Source of the DNA: Spirochaetaceae bacterium
GTDB lineage: Bacteria; Spirochaetota; Spirochaetia; Treponematales; Breznakiellaceae
NCBI GenBank assembly: GCA_031282145.1
Contig: JAITEG010000150.1
Span: 1-32,253, forward strand
DNA length: 32,253 nt
Direction of reading: 5' to 3'
Of this stretch, positions 8,551-17,868 are shown in pieces. The notes below the pieces were generated by a model that was given only the letters and a program-made list of their open reading frames with translations, did not search any database and was not told where the DNA came from. The position numbers and the translations under genes were made by a program. The first letter of the stretch is position 1. Every line of letters begins with the position of its first letter.

Positions 8551-8624
8551 GCCGGGGTTTAGCCCTGACGGCGCCATCCCTGGCGCCTTTTCCTCCCATT
8601 GGTCGGCGGGCTAAACCCTTCGAG
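8551..8624. repeat. 74-bp hairpin repeat, copy B
   Basis: See copy A. Confidence 0.8.
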
Positions 8625-8654
8625 CCCCGCCGTTTCCACAATTAATAAATTAAG

Positions 8655-8727
8655 GGTGGATGACGGGGCTCGAACCCGCGACATCCAGATCCACAATCTG
8701 GGACTCTACCATTGAGCTACATCCACC
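8655..8727 (-). tRNA. tRNA-His (anticodon GUG)
   Basis: On minus: acceptor GTGGATG/CATCCAC with an extra 5' G, anticodon loop CCAGA-TTGTGGA-TCTGG, T-arm GCGGGTTCGAGCCCCGT. Confidence 0.93.
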
Positions 8728-8825
8728 ATCATAGTCACTATGGGATAATTACTTATTTTTGTCAAGGTAATATATCGAGCAGGGCGAGTGCATATAAAAG
8801 TACCTGTCTTTGCCCGGCTTTCTTC

Positions 8826-8853
8826 TAAACCGGCATCCGGTTTTCGCCGATAT
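8826..8853 (+). promoter_or_regulatory. Sigma28 (FliA)-like promoter for the flgN-flgK-flgL-fliW-csrA operon
   Basis: TAAA (8826-8829), 16 nt, GCCGATAT (8846-8853), 19 nt before the ATG at 8873. Confidence 0.65.
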
Positions 8854-8872
8854 TGGATTAGAGGTATACGTT

Positions 8873-9379
8873 ATGAATGAAGGTATTTCGGACTATAGGA
8901 TTGGTATCGGTATCCTTGAAGGGGAAACCGCGGTTTTAAAAAAAATCGCCGCCCTCCAGGATTCGGTCAGAACCGCGGTGATGAACCGGGATTGGGCGGA
9001 TTTTGAATCGCTCCTCAACTCGCTACAGGAATACGGAGCTCAATTTGAAGCCCTGGAGGCGGAACGGGTCCGGTTTTTTTCTATTCTGGGGGAAACGAAC
9101 TCCGCCGCTGATGAAAAAGCGGGATTTTACGCCTTAACCGCCCGGCTTCCTCCGGTGGAACGGACGGCTTTAACCACCGCTTACCGGAAGCTCAAAATGG
9201 AAACCTTCAAAATGTCCCTGATTAATAACTCCCTTATGGAATACCTCAATGAAACCAGAACCGCCGTGGCGGCCTTCCTCGAAGCCGTCTTTCCCGACCG
9301 CAAGGGGCGGCTCTATTCCCGGCGCGGGATCCAGAAACCCGCGGATATGCGGAGCATGGTCTTGAACCATAGCTTTTAA
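8873..9379 (+). CDS. FlgN-like flagellar export chaperone
   Basis: Small helical protein directly upstream of flgK; start moved to 8873 because the promoter-like sequence overlaps the 8810 start. Confidence 0.65.
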   Translation: MNEGISDYRIGIGILEGETAVLKKIAALQDSVRTAVMNRDWADFESLLNSLQEYGAQFEALEAERVRFFSILGETNSAADEKAGFYALTARLPPVERTALTTAYRKLKMETFKMSLINNSLMEYLNETRTAVAAFLEAVFPDRKGRLYSRRGIQKPADMRSMVLNHSF

Positions 9380-9395
9380 GGAGGAATGATAAAAA

Positions 9396-11291
9396 ATGAC
9401 CTCAACCTTTTCAGGAATTGAAATAGGCAAACGGGCAGTAGCGGCCCACCAGCAGGGGATCAATACCACCGGCCATAACCTCTCCAACGCCTCTACCGAA
9501 GGTTATTCCCGACAGCGGGTGGAATTTTCCCCCTTTGAACCCATCTACCTCCCCGGACTGAACCGGGAGGAAACCCCCGGCCAGATAGGCCAGGGTACGG
9601 TGGTGGAACGGATAGAACGAATCCGGGATCAACTTCTGGATCAGCGGATCATCGCCGAAGCTTCCGGCGAGGGGTATTGGGAGACCCGGGATCCGTACCT
9701 GCGGATGATCGAACAGGCCTATCTCGAAGTAGGGGAGAACTCCATCCGGAGCAAGATGGATGCCTTCTGGGATTCCTGGCAGGAACTTTCATTATATCCC
9801 GGAGATACCCCCCCGCGGATAGCGGTAGTTGAACGGGGAAAAACCATGATCGACGGGATTCGGGATCGGTTTAATGCCCTCCGGGGACTCCAGGATATGG
9901 TGGACCAGGATGTCCAGCTTACGGTGGAACGAGTTAATGACCTTTCCCGGCAGATCGCCGGCCTGAATAACGACATTCAAAAGATCCGTGCCCAGGGGGA
10001 TAATCCCAACGACTTGCTGGACCGCCGGGACCTCCTGGTGGACAAACTCTCGTCTATCATCAGTGTTACCGTAGATCAGCGGGATCCGGATGAATTTATG
10101 GTGTATACCGGGGGAAGGGTGCTGGTTCAGGGCCGGATCGGCCGCCAATTTGGTCTGGAACGGGGGATAGATACCGATGGGTTTTCCCGCATTGTCTGGG
10201 AAGATACCGGGGATGAATTGCAGATCCACCGCCAACGGGAACATCACAGCGGGAACCTCGGGGCTCTTCTCGAACTGCGGGACGGAACCCTTCGGGAGGA
10301 AATCCAGACCCTGGATTCGGTGACCATGAACTTTATCGACCTCGTCAACGAGATCCACCGTTCCGGGTACGGGCTTAACGGAACTACGGGAAACGACTTT
10401 TTTTCCGAATACCCCTTTGTGACCAATGTGGCGGGGAACTACGACCGGGACGGGGATGGGACCTATGATTCCAGTTATATCTTCAGAATCAACGGGACTA
10501 ATGCCCTGGAAAGTCGGGCCCAGATCGGCCTTGAGGGGGTGATAACCCTGTCGGGAGCCGCGGGGAATGTGGAAGTTCCCTATTATCCCACGGATACGGT
10601 GGCGGACGTAGTGGGCCGGATTAACCATTCCGGCGCGGAAGTGACCGCCCGGCTTAACCGGGAAGGCCGTCTTTCCCTCAAAGGAACCCCCTCGGCGGAT
10701 CGGGATAATCCCGATTTTGTGATCCGCCACCTCGAAGATTCGGGTTATTTCCTTACCGGGTATGCGGGACTCCTCGCCGAACCGGGAACCGAAGGGGCCT
10801 ACGATTGGGGCGGACCCGATGCGGTGGAAACCCTCCGGGGAGGGGCCCGGGACTACGCGGCGGCCCCGGTGGCCCATCCCTCGGGATGGATTGAGGTAAA
10901 TCCCGCCCTGCTCCGGGATTCCTCGTCGGTGGCTGCGGGCTTTGGGGAAAACAACCGGCCCGCCAATCCCGGTAACGGGGAGGCGGCTTTGGCCATTGCC
11001 GCCCTCAGAAACACCGCGGTCATGGTGGGACAACTGCGGACCTTCGATGACTACTTTGCCGACGCGGCGGGCCGGATCGGGATCCTGGGGGAACAAAGTG
11101 GCCGGGCCCTGGAAACCCAAAACCTTACCATGAAACAACTTCGGGATATGCGGGAATCCATTTCCGGGGTCAACATGGATGAAGAACTGGCCGCCATGAT
11201 CAAGTACCAGCACGGGTATGCCGCGGCGGCGCGGTTCATCACCACGGTCAATTCCCTGCTGGATACCATTATTAATAGGATGGGGGTATAG
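9396..11291 (+). CDS. flgK: Flagellar hook-associated protein 1
   Basis: N-terminus STFSGIEIGKRAVAAHQQGINTTGHNLSNASTEGYSRQRVEF, C-terminus SGVNMDEELAAMIKYQHGYAAAARFITTVNSLLDTIINRMGV; preceded by AAGGAGGAA. Confidence 0.95.
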   Translation: MTSTFSGIEIGKRAVAAHQQGINTTGHNLSNASTEGYSRQRVEFSPFEPIYLPGLNREETPGQIGQGTVVERIERIRDQLLDQRIIAEASGEGYWETRDPYLRMIEQAYLEVGENSIRSKMDAFWDSWQELSLYPGDTPPRIAVVERGKTMIDGIRDRFNALRGLQDMVDQDVQLTVERVNDLSRQIAGLNNDIQKIRAQGDNPNDLLDRRDLLVDKLSSIISVTVDQRDPDEFMVYTGGRVLVQGRIGRQFGLERGIDTDGFSRIVWEDTGDELQIHRQREHHSGNLGALLELRDGTLREEIQTLDSVTMNFIDLVNEIHRSGYGLNGTTGNDFFSEYPFVTNVAGNYDRDGDGTYDSSYIFRINGTNALESRAQIGLEGVITLSGAAGNVEVPYYPTDTVADVVGRINHSGAEVTARLNREGRLSLKGTPSADRDNPDFVIRHLEDSGYFLTGYAGLLAEPGTEGAYDWGGPDAVETLRGGARDYAAAPVAHPSGWIEVNPALLRDSSSVAAGFGENNRPANPGNGEAALAIAALRNTAVMVGQLRTFDDYFADAAGRIGILGEQSGRALETQNLTMKQLRDMRESISGVNMDEELAAMIKYQHGYAAAARFITTVNSLLDTIINRMGV

Positions 11292-11364
11292 CCTCCGAAG
11301 GGGGGCAACGCGGCGCGCTGAGTCCCCCGTAAGGGAAGCCCTTCTGGGGCAGGAGTAAGCTATT

Positions 11365-12612
11365 ATGAGAAGAATTGCTACGGATATGCCAAATAACGAT
11401 GCCCAGTACTACCTCAGGCGGCAGGAAGAGGGACTTGCCAATATACAGGCCAAGATCGCTGGGCAGACCCGGCTTCGGGAACTCCGGGACGATCCCCTCG
11501 CGGCCTCCCATGCGGTACGGTACGAATCCTATCTCGCCCGGCTGGAACGGTTTGAAACCAATACCTTCCACGCCCGGGAACATTACCAGATGGTAGAAGG
11601 GAACCTCAGGCAGGCCAACGACATTATGCAGCGGATTCGGGAGCTTTCCGTTCAGGGGGCCAATGGTATCTATACCCAGGAGGACCTCCGGTATATGGCG
11701 GTGGAGGTTAACGAACTGCTCAAAGAATTGGTATCCATATCCAACACCGTTGGTCCCGACGGAAAACAGCTCTTTGCCGGGGATAAGGTCTATACCGAAC
11801 CCTTCCGGGCGGTGGAAGGAACCGTCGAGGGAGGGGGAGACTCCATGGTGGTCCGGGTGGAATACCGGGGCGCCGGTCCTTCCCGCCGGACCGAGATAAG
11901 CGAGGGGGCCTATACCTCCCTGGACATCGGGGGAGGGGAGGCCTTTTGGGCGGAGAAGATGCAGATCTTCTCCACCTTTGACGCCACCGATTACCGGGTC
12001 ACCACTCCCGGCGCTTTTTATGTGGACGGCCAGGAGATCACCGTAAATACGGGGGACACCCTCCACGCCATTGTGGCTAAAATAAACGAATCCTCCGCCC
12101 CGGTAAAGGCCTATGTGGACCCCGAAACCAGGGGTCTTTCCCTGGAAGGGACCAATGCCCACCTTATCCGCCTGGAGGACCGCTCGGATTCCCGGGTTTT
12201 ACAGGACCTGGGACTCATTGCCGCCAATAGCGATCCCGGGGCGCCCAACTGGCATCCTACGGCCCGCCTTTCCGGGGGCTCCGCCTTCGATATGGTGATC
12301 CGTCTCCGGGATGCCCTGTTCCGGGGAGATCAAGAATTCCTGGGAAGCCAGGGGATAGGGGGCATAGATCTGGCTCTGAGCAATTTCGCCAGCCGCCTGA
12401 CCGACCTGGGAAGCCGCTTTGAGCGGGCGGAGATGACCTGGAAGCGGCTCAACGAGGAGATCCCTAACGTTACCGCCGCCTTGGGCAGAGAATCGGGCCT
12501 GGACTTTACCACCGCCGCCACGGACCTGGGGATGATGGATTTTGCCCACAAGGCGGCCCTTCAAACCGCCGCCAAGGTCATTCAGCCAACCCTGCTGGAC
12601 TTCCTGCGTTAA
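11365..12612 (+). CDS. flgL: Flagellar hook-associated protein 3
   Basis: RRIATDMPNNDAQYYLRRQEEGLANIQAKIAGQTRLRELRDDPLAASHAVRYES, flagellin-like termini; follows flgK. Confidence 0.93.
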   Translation: MRRIATDMPNNDAQYYLRRQEEGLANIQAKIAGQTRLRELRDDPLAASHAVRYESYLARLERFETNTFHAREHYQMVEGNLRQANDIMQRIRELSVQGANGIYTQEDLRYMAVEVNELLKELVSISNTVGPDGKQLFAGDKVYTEPFRAVEGTVEGGGDSMVVRVEYRGAGPSRRTEISEGAYTSLDIGGGEAFWAEKMQIFSTFDATDYRVTTPGAFYVDGQEITVNTGDTLHAIVAKINESSAPVKAYVDPETRGLSLEGTNAHLIRLEDRSDSRVLQDLGLIAANSDPGAPNWHPTARLSGGSAFDMVIRLRDALFRGDQEFLGSQGIGGIDLALSNFASRLTDLGSRFERAEMTWKRLNEEIPNVTAALGRESGLDFTTAATDLGMMDFAHKAALQTAAKVIQPTLLDFLR

Positions 12613-12641
12613 TGTACGTTAATTTATTTGAGGAGAAAAAA

Positions 12642-13106
12642 GTGAAGGTTGCAACCAAGGCCTACGGGCTTATTGAGGTGGATGAACGGCAGAAAATTAC
12701 CTTTCCTGCGGGTCTTTTGGGGTTTGAACGGATCAAGGACTATATCCTTTTGGACGCGGAACGGCAGCCCTTTTATTGGCTCCAGGCCCTGGAAGTGGAG
12801 GAGCTTGCCTTTATTCTGATCAATCCCTTCCTGTTCAGGCCCGACTATGAGGTGGAGGTGGACGACGAGGAACTCCGGGAGATCGGTCTTTCGGATCCTA
12901 AAATGGCCCTGACCTTTTCGATTGTTACCATCCCGGCGGAAGGTCCCATGACCGCCAACCTCCAGGGCCCCCTGATCATCAACCGGGAGTCCCGGTTGGG
13001 TAAACAGGCGATCCTTACCGATGCCCGGTGGAAAACCAAGCATGATATCATGGAAGAGCTGGCATCCGTAAAGCGGACAGACGCGGCAAAGAAGGACCCA
13101 TGCTGA
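12642..13106 (+). CDS. fliW: Flagellar assembly factor FliW
   Basis: [20 protein letters not shown]...[36 protein letters not shown]; followed by csrA. GTG start at 12642 has a GAGGAG SD; ORF track ATG at 12612. Confidence 0.92.
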   Translation: MKVATKAYGLIEVDERQKITFPAGLLGFERIKDYILLDAERQPFYWLQALEVEELAFILINPFLFRPDYEVEVDDEELREIGLSDPKMALTFSIVTIPAEGPMTANLQGPLIINRESRLGKQAILTDARWKTKHDIMEELASVKRTDAAKKDPC

Positions 13107-13333
13107 TACTATCAAGAAAAACCAATGAAAAAATAATGATCGGTGATGATATTTCCATCTCCATCATAGATATCCGGGGAGATCAGGTCCGCATAGGCGT
13201 GGAGGCCCCTAAGACGGTAAAAGTTTACCGGCAGGAGGTATTTGACGCGATCAAGGCCGAAAACGAGGCCGCCGCCGCTTCAACTCCGGTATTTCCGGAA
13301 TTCAATTTTGACGCCCGCCGAGAATCTCTTTAG
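13100..13333 (+). CDS. csrA: Carbon storage regulator CsrA
   Basis: [51 protein letters not shown]; overlaps the fliW end. Confidence 0.97.
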   Translation: MLILSRKTNEKIMIGDDISISIIDIRGDQVRIGVEAPKTVKVYRQEVFDAIKAENEAAAASTPVFPEFNFDARRESL

Positions 13334-13378
13334 GGACTGAGAAACCGGTTTTCCGCCGGGAAAATCCCGGTTTAGTCC
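13334..13378. terminator. Bidirectional terminator hairpin between convergent csrA and the HD-GYP gene
   Basis: GGACT..AAACCGG ... CCGGTTT.AGTCC nested stem; contains the HD-GYP stop codon. Confidence 0.6.
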
Positions 13379-14457
13379 TTGTTTTGCTCGTAGAGGCTAT
13401 TGAACTCCTGATTGACCGTAAGAAATACATCGAGCAGGGAAGGATCAAATTGGGTTCCTTTGCTTTCTATCATCTTTTGAACCGTTACCTCGTGGGAAAA
13501 AGCCGCCTTATAGGCCCGTTCCATCCGCAGGGCGTCGTATACATCGGCAATACTGACTATCCGGGCGGCCAGGGGGATCATTTCTCCCTCCAACTGGAAG
13601 GGATACCCCGAACCGTTCCACCGTTCATGGTGGCTCAGGGCAATCTCCTTCGCCATGGGATTGGGATAGGTAGACAAAATAAAGGCGCCGTTTTTGGTAT
13701 GCTCCCGCATGACCGTCCATTCCCAGTCACTTAAAGGGCCCTCTTTGTTCAGAATATCGTCGGGGGTACCGATCTTTCCCACATCGTGCATGGATGCGAG
13801 AAAACCAATATTATCGATAAAATCCGCGTCTATCCGATCATAACCGGCCTTGTGGTACAGTTCCTCCGCCAAACACCGGGAATAATAATTTACCCGGATG
13901 ATGTGTTTGCCCGTATCATTATCCTTGAGTTTCGATGCCTCGAGGAGGCTCATGAAGACGCTCCGGAGCAGCCGTTTATTTTCTTCCGTCACATCATCAA
14001 ACATGACCACAAATTCCCGGGGCCGTTTGATATTTAAATCCGCGGAAAAAAGGTATACCCTGGTTTGAACCGTCGCCATTTCCCGGGACTTAATCCGGGC
14101 TTCCCCTTTCCAGGAATATCCGTTATTTCCCTGCAGGATGGTCTCCCGGATCTCCCGAATTGCCGACATTTCAAAAAATTTACCGAAAATATCGATAAAA
14201 TACTTACCCGCCAGGTTCAAGAAGCCGGTAAAAAGATGTTCACAGGAAGGATTGGCATAAAGGATCTTAAATTTATTATCGATAAATAATACCGGAAAAA
14301 CACTGTTTAAAAAGGGGTTCAAGGTGGAAGAGAAAAATTTTGAAGTCTCCCCATCTTCCGGTTCCGGCTCGAAAGATTCCTTGGGGATCTCTTCCAGTTC
14401 CTCAAATTCTTCCAGAGGTTCTAATTCATCATAGGGTTCTTTTTGAATAGTTGCCAT
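13372..14457 (-). CDS. PAS-like sensor plus HD-GYP domain phosphodiesterase
   Basis: DTGKHIIRVNYYSRCLAEEL, MHDVGKIGTPDDILNKEGPLSDWEW, HHERWNGSGYPFQLEGEMIPLAARIVSIADVYDAL; acidic low-complexity N-terminus. Confidence 0.9.
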   Translation of the reverse strand: MATIQKEPYDELEPLEEFEELEEIPKESFEPEPEDGETSKFFSSTLNPFLNSVFPVLFIDNKFKILYANPSCEHLFTGFLNLAGKYFIDIFGKFFEMSAIREIRETILQGNNGYSWKGEARIKSREMATVQTRVYLFSADLNIKRPREFVVMFDDVTEENKRLLRSVFMSLLEASKLKDNDTGKHIIRVNYYSRCLAEELYHKAGYDRIDADFIDNIGFLASMHDVGKIGTPDDILNKEGPLSDWEWTVMREHTKNGAFILSTYPNPMAKEIALSHHERWNGSGYPFQLEGEMIPLAARIVSIADVYDALRMERAYKAAFSHEVTVQKMIESKGTQFDPSLLDVFLTVNQEFNSLYEQNKD

Positions 14458-14466
14458 ATACTCCAG

Positions 14467-15159
14467 CTATACTTTTAAAATCGTCTCAGTGAGATTTAAC
14501 TCCGCGTCACTTTTCCGCAGATACAGAGGTCCTGATAAAACCTCGTTATTATTTAATATAGCGATATTTTTCGCAATGTCCAATAACTCCCGGCTTTTTC
14601 CGTTTTTATGGAAGGGATCAACCGAAAAACCTTCCGGCAGCGCCGGTTCACCCGGTTCCGGTTTTATCATATCCGCATCGGGGCCGGTGAACAATACCGG
14701 TCCCTTTAAGGAAGCCGAATATATAAGCTCCAGGATTTCCCCAGGGGCCGCGTCCATATAGGCGGAAATCCGTTCGGTTCCCCGATACAGGGCGGTAAAA
14801 TAACGGTTTTTTCGGGCGTTAATCACCGGAAGCACCGGACCGGGCCAAACCGAATGCGTATGGGCCATACAATCCAGGGTAGAAACCGAAACCATGGGGA
14901 TATCCAGGGAAAGGGCCAGCCCTTTTGCCGCGGAAAATCCAATCCGCAGGCCCGTGAATGAACCGGGGCCTTTCATACAGGCAATCCGTTCCAGGGCCTC
15001 CGGTTTTAAACCGGCTTTTTTTAAGAGCATATCCACCCCCTCCATCAGGAGTTCGGAATGTTTAAGCCCCGCATCAATTTCAAAATACCATAATTGGTCA
15101 TTTGAGGAAAGGGCCAGGGATAAAACCGAGGTAGCCGTATCCAGGGCAAGCACATTCAT
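14467..15159 (-). CDS. tsaB: tRNA threonylcarbamoyladenosine biosynthesis protein TsaB
   Basis: MNVLALDTATSVLSLALSS ... GLKHSELLMEGVDMLLKKAGL ... CMKGPGSFTGLRIGFSAAKGLAL. Confidence 0.92.
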   Translation of the reverse strand: MNVLALDTATSVLSLALSSNDQLWYFEIDAGLKHSELLMEGVDMLLKKAGLKPEALERIACMKGPGSFTGLRIGFSAAKGLALSLDIPMVSVSTLDCMAHTHSVWPGPVLPVINARKNRYFTALYRGTERISAYMDAAPGEILELIYSASLKGPVLFTGPDADMIKPEPGEPALPEGFSVDPFHKNGKSRELLDIAKNIAILNNNEVLSGPLYLRKSDAELNLTETILKV

Positions 15160-15626
15160 GGGTAAAACTCCTCCATGGCAAGAGACGGAATACGAATAAG
15201 GCGATGGTTTCCCTCAAGCAGGGATATTTCAACGATTATGGCCTCCGGGGGGATGGATTGGCGAAGCAATTCGCTCCATTCAATTACCGATACCCCCGGT
15301 CCATATAAAAAGTCCTCCCCCCCCAGGGCGTTAAAATCATCATCCCCCCCCAGCCGATAAGCGTCTATATGATAGAGGGGCAATTTTCCCTGGTATTCGC
15401 AGATGATAGTATAGGTTGGGCTGGTAATTTCCTCTTTTACCCCCAAGCCCCGGGCGATACCTTTGGTTAAGTAGGTTTTTCCCGTTCCCAGGCCCCCCCG
15501 CAGGGCAACCACGCTTCCGGGATGCAAAAATCCGGCGATCCGTTCCCCGGTGTTTATTGTTTCTTCCGGGGAGGCCGAAACCAGTTCAACCAGGAAGACC
15601 TCCTGAGTCATCCAGTTTGATGACAA
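15156..15626 (-). CDS. tsaE: tRNA threonylcarbamoyladenosine biosynthesis ATPase TsaE
   Basis: GSVVALRGGLGTGKTYLTKGIARGLGVKEEITSPTYTIICEYQGKLPLYHIDAYRLGGDDDF; start may be at MTQEVF (15611). Confidence 0.92.
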   Translation of the reverse strand: MSSNWMTQEVFLVELVSASPEETINTGERIAGFLHPGSVVALRGGLGTGKTYLTKGIARGLGVKEEITSPTYTIICEYQGKLPLYHIDAYRLGGDDDFNALGGEDFLYGPGVSVIEWSELLRQSIPPEAIIVEISLLEGNHRLIRIPSLAMEEFYP

Positions 15627-15849
15627 ATTGCTTTAATTCCTTAATAAGAGGCGTCAGGGGATAATCTACCGGTTCGGAAATGGATATGGATATTTCCTTA
15701 ACGCCGGTAGGTTTGGTCTCAATCATAAAATCAATACGCCGTTCTATGGATTTATTTAATAGTTCCAGAACCGCTATACCGGAATAATGCCGGCGGTAAT
15801 AAATAGGAACATCCTTTCTCGTAATGTCCTTGAGTTGAAGTATTTTCAT
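15586..15849 (-). CDS. Conserved-looking hypothetical protein, 87 aa
   Basis: Intact ORF in an operon, overlapping tsaE; no motif recognised. Confidence 0.65.
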   Translation of the reverse strand: MKILQLKDITRKDVPIYYRRHYSGIAVLELLNKSIERRIDFMIETKPTGVKEISISISEPVDYPLTPLIKELKQFVIKLDDSGGLPG

Positions 15850-15876
15850 GCCCCTATACCTGTTTCAAATATATTT

Positions 15877-17007
15877 TTATACTTCTGCATATTCAAAGAC
15901 CACCGCATTTATGGTGTTCCAGGCCCTTCGGGGCACTTTAAGGAATTTGATATGCATGATTGTTCCCATGGCTCCGCTTCTATTGGTCCGCAGCACCTGT
16001 CCCAGTACCGCAAATTTCGATTCATCGGCATAAGAAATTTCAATTTTTAATCGTGAACCAACCGCGACAAAGGTGGATGTTTTTATCGCACAGCCGCCGA
16101 TGGAGATATCCAGTATGGTCCCCAAAAATTTACGTTTATCCAGGACCAATTTTTGTTTTTTCTTCCGCCCATTGCCGGATTCTTCAATAAATACCAAATA
16201 AAAATTACAGGCCAGAGCGGCCTGTTTCCGCCGGGATTTACGCTGGGCCATATTTTTTACTTTATGGGAGTGGGCCACCTGCAGAACGGATCCCTTGGAA
16301 GTATCAGTCCGATCCACCACCCTGGTATCAAAGGAGAAGCCCTTACTGGATTTGGTAAAAAAAGAAATGGTAATTTTGGCGCCCTTATTGATATTGATCG
16401 GGTTTCCCAGGATATTCCGGGGACATTCTACCGACAGACTTTCCCTCCCGGAGGAAAGTACCCGTACCGGGTAACTTTCTTTTCCAAAAACAAGGACTAC
16501 GGTGGAATTTTCCGCAACCTGGGTGGTGGTAGTGATCGTATTTCCCGTGTTCTGGGCGTTGTCTATGGTGTTTCTGAGGGAAAACAGCAGGGCAAGTCTT
16601 TTTTGCTCCTCTTCTTCGGTACTGGATGTCCGTTCAATGGTTCTATAGGCCTGCTTAAAATGTTTGTCCAGAAGTTCGGGATTCTCCACGATCCGTTGGG
16701 GCTCGCTGACCCCATCGGTTCTAAAGATCTGTTCCAAAAGTTTGGTTTGTTCCCGGTTTAATCCATAGGAACTTGCCACCCTGCGCAGGGCAAATATGCT
16801 GAAGCGGCGGCTGGAATTTTTTGGTTTAGCCCCCCCCATGCCGGTGGCGCCGATACCGTGTTTGATGAGGTTCCCCACAAAGCCCACCACGATAAGAACA
16901 CCGATACCAACCAGCAGGATGATTCCCGCCATGGGATCATCTTCCTTAAAATACCGCATGTTTTCCTGGAGCAAAAATAATGGTATTCCCGAAACTAACA
17001 TCGCCAT
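15877..17007 (-). CDS. PilZ-domain protein with N-terminal membrane segment (probable c-di-GMP receptor)
   Basis: C-terminal RKSRRKQAALACNFYLVFIE...FLGTILDISIGGCAIKTSTFVAVGSRLKIEI (RxxxR and DISxxG PilZ-type motifs); N-terminal MAGIILLVGIGVLIVVGFVGNLI helix. Confidence 0.82.
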   Translation of the reverse strand: MAMLVSGIPLFLLQENMRYFKEDDPMAGIILLVGIGVLIVVGFVGNLIKHGIGATGMGGAKPKNSSRRFSIFALRRVASSYGLNREQTKLLEQIFRTDGVSEPQRIVENPELLDKHFKQAYRTIERTSSTEEEEQKRLALLFSLRNTIDNAQNTGNTITTTTQVAENSTVVLVFGKESYPVRVLSSGRESLSVECPRNILGNPININKGAKITISFFTKSSKGFSFDTRVVDRTDTSKGSVLQVAHSHKVKNMAQRKSRRKQAALACNFYLVFIEESGNGRKKKQKLVLDKRKFLGTILDISIGGCAIKTSTFVAVGSRLKIEISYADESKFAVLGQVLRTNRSGAMGTIMHIKFLKVPRRAWNTINAVVFEYAEV

Positions 17008-17014
17008 ATTCCTT

Positions 17015-17857
17015 TTATGAGACCGGTCCTGCGGCGGAACTCCTCACGGCGGAATAAAGTTTAAGTAGACGGGGAGCTAATTCATATTCAGCCAGGTCGC
17101 CCACCAGTACCGCGTCCTTCATCTCATAGGCGGCAAGCAGTTCCTTTAAGGCCGCCGTAAATTCCTCAATAAATGTCTGAACCGGACGGTCTTCCACGGT
17201 AACCCCGTCCATCACGATACCCCGTTGGTTTAAAAAAAAGATAAGACGGTATAATTTTTCTGTGATACTGGAAAACAACGCAACGGTTTCCGCGGCTTCC
17301 CGGTCTTTGCCGGTTTGAATGTCCAGGGGCAGATCTTCAAGCTTTTGGGCTATGACGGTGACAGCCCCTTCCATGTTTACGAGTTCTTTTTGAGGATTTT
17401 CCGCTTCCCGCAGCCGTTCATCAATGAGGTATTCCAATTTTTGCGGGGATAATCCTTCTCCCCGCAGGGTCTTTGCCATAGCTTCATACAGATCCGGCGT
17501 ATCTTCGGATAAAAACAACCCCGCCGGACTCTGTTCCCATTGTTCCCGGATGCGGTTCTGTCCATCAAATGAAACATCTCCATAGGTTTTAAGCGTTTCC
17601 CGGGCGGCAAAAAGGGCTTCCGCCAATAATTCGCAACGGGTACTGGTTTTTATGGCCACGGTTTTTATTTTTTCCAACTCCCACCGGAAGGCATTGGCCA
17701 CGGAATCGCTTCCTATTACCACTCCATCCACCTGTAACCCGCTTAGACTATGTCCTGAACCTACCAGCCAGTTTTCAATCCCCGACAGGAGTTCCCCCAG
17801 GGTTCGCTCCTTTTCCAGAGTAATATCCGCAGGGCTTCCGTTGATGGTTATATCCAT
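17015..17857 (-). CDS. Hypothetical protein, 280 aa, downstream of fliD
   Basis: Intact ORF tightly linked to fliD (11 nt gap); no recognised family. Confidence 0.7.
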   Translation of the reverse strand: MDITINGSPADITLEKERTLGELLSGIENWLVGSGHSLSGLQVDGVVIGSDSVANAFRWELEKIKTVAIKTSTRCELLAEALFAARETLKTYGDVSFDGQNRIREQWEQSPAGLFLSEDTPDLYEAMAKTLRGEGLSPQKLEYLIDERLREAENPQKELVNMEGAVTVIAQKLEDLPLDIQTGKDREAAETVALFSSITEKLYRLIFFLNQRGIVMDGVTVEDRPVQTFIEEFTAALKELLAAYEMKDAVLVGDLAEYELAPRLLKLYSAVRSSAAGPVS

Positions 17858-17868
17858 AAAATCTCTCC

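Noticed and set aside
8274-8645. 123-aa plus-strand ORF with internal repeat (RGLALAAPSLAPFPPAGRRAKPF)
   Set aside because: Passes through tRNA-Arg on the opposite strand; the protein repeat is just the translated 74-bp DNA repeat.
9792-11213. 473-aa minus-strand ORF inside flgK
   Set aside because: Antisense to a clear flgK; composition is that of an anti-frame of a GC-rich gene, with no recognisable domain.
11272-12162. 296-aa minus-strand ORF overlapping flgL
   Set aside because: Antisense shadow of flgL; no independent support.
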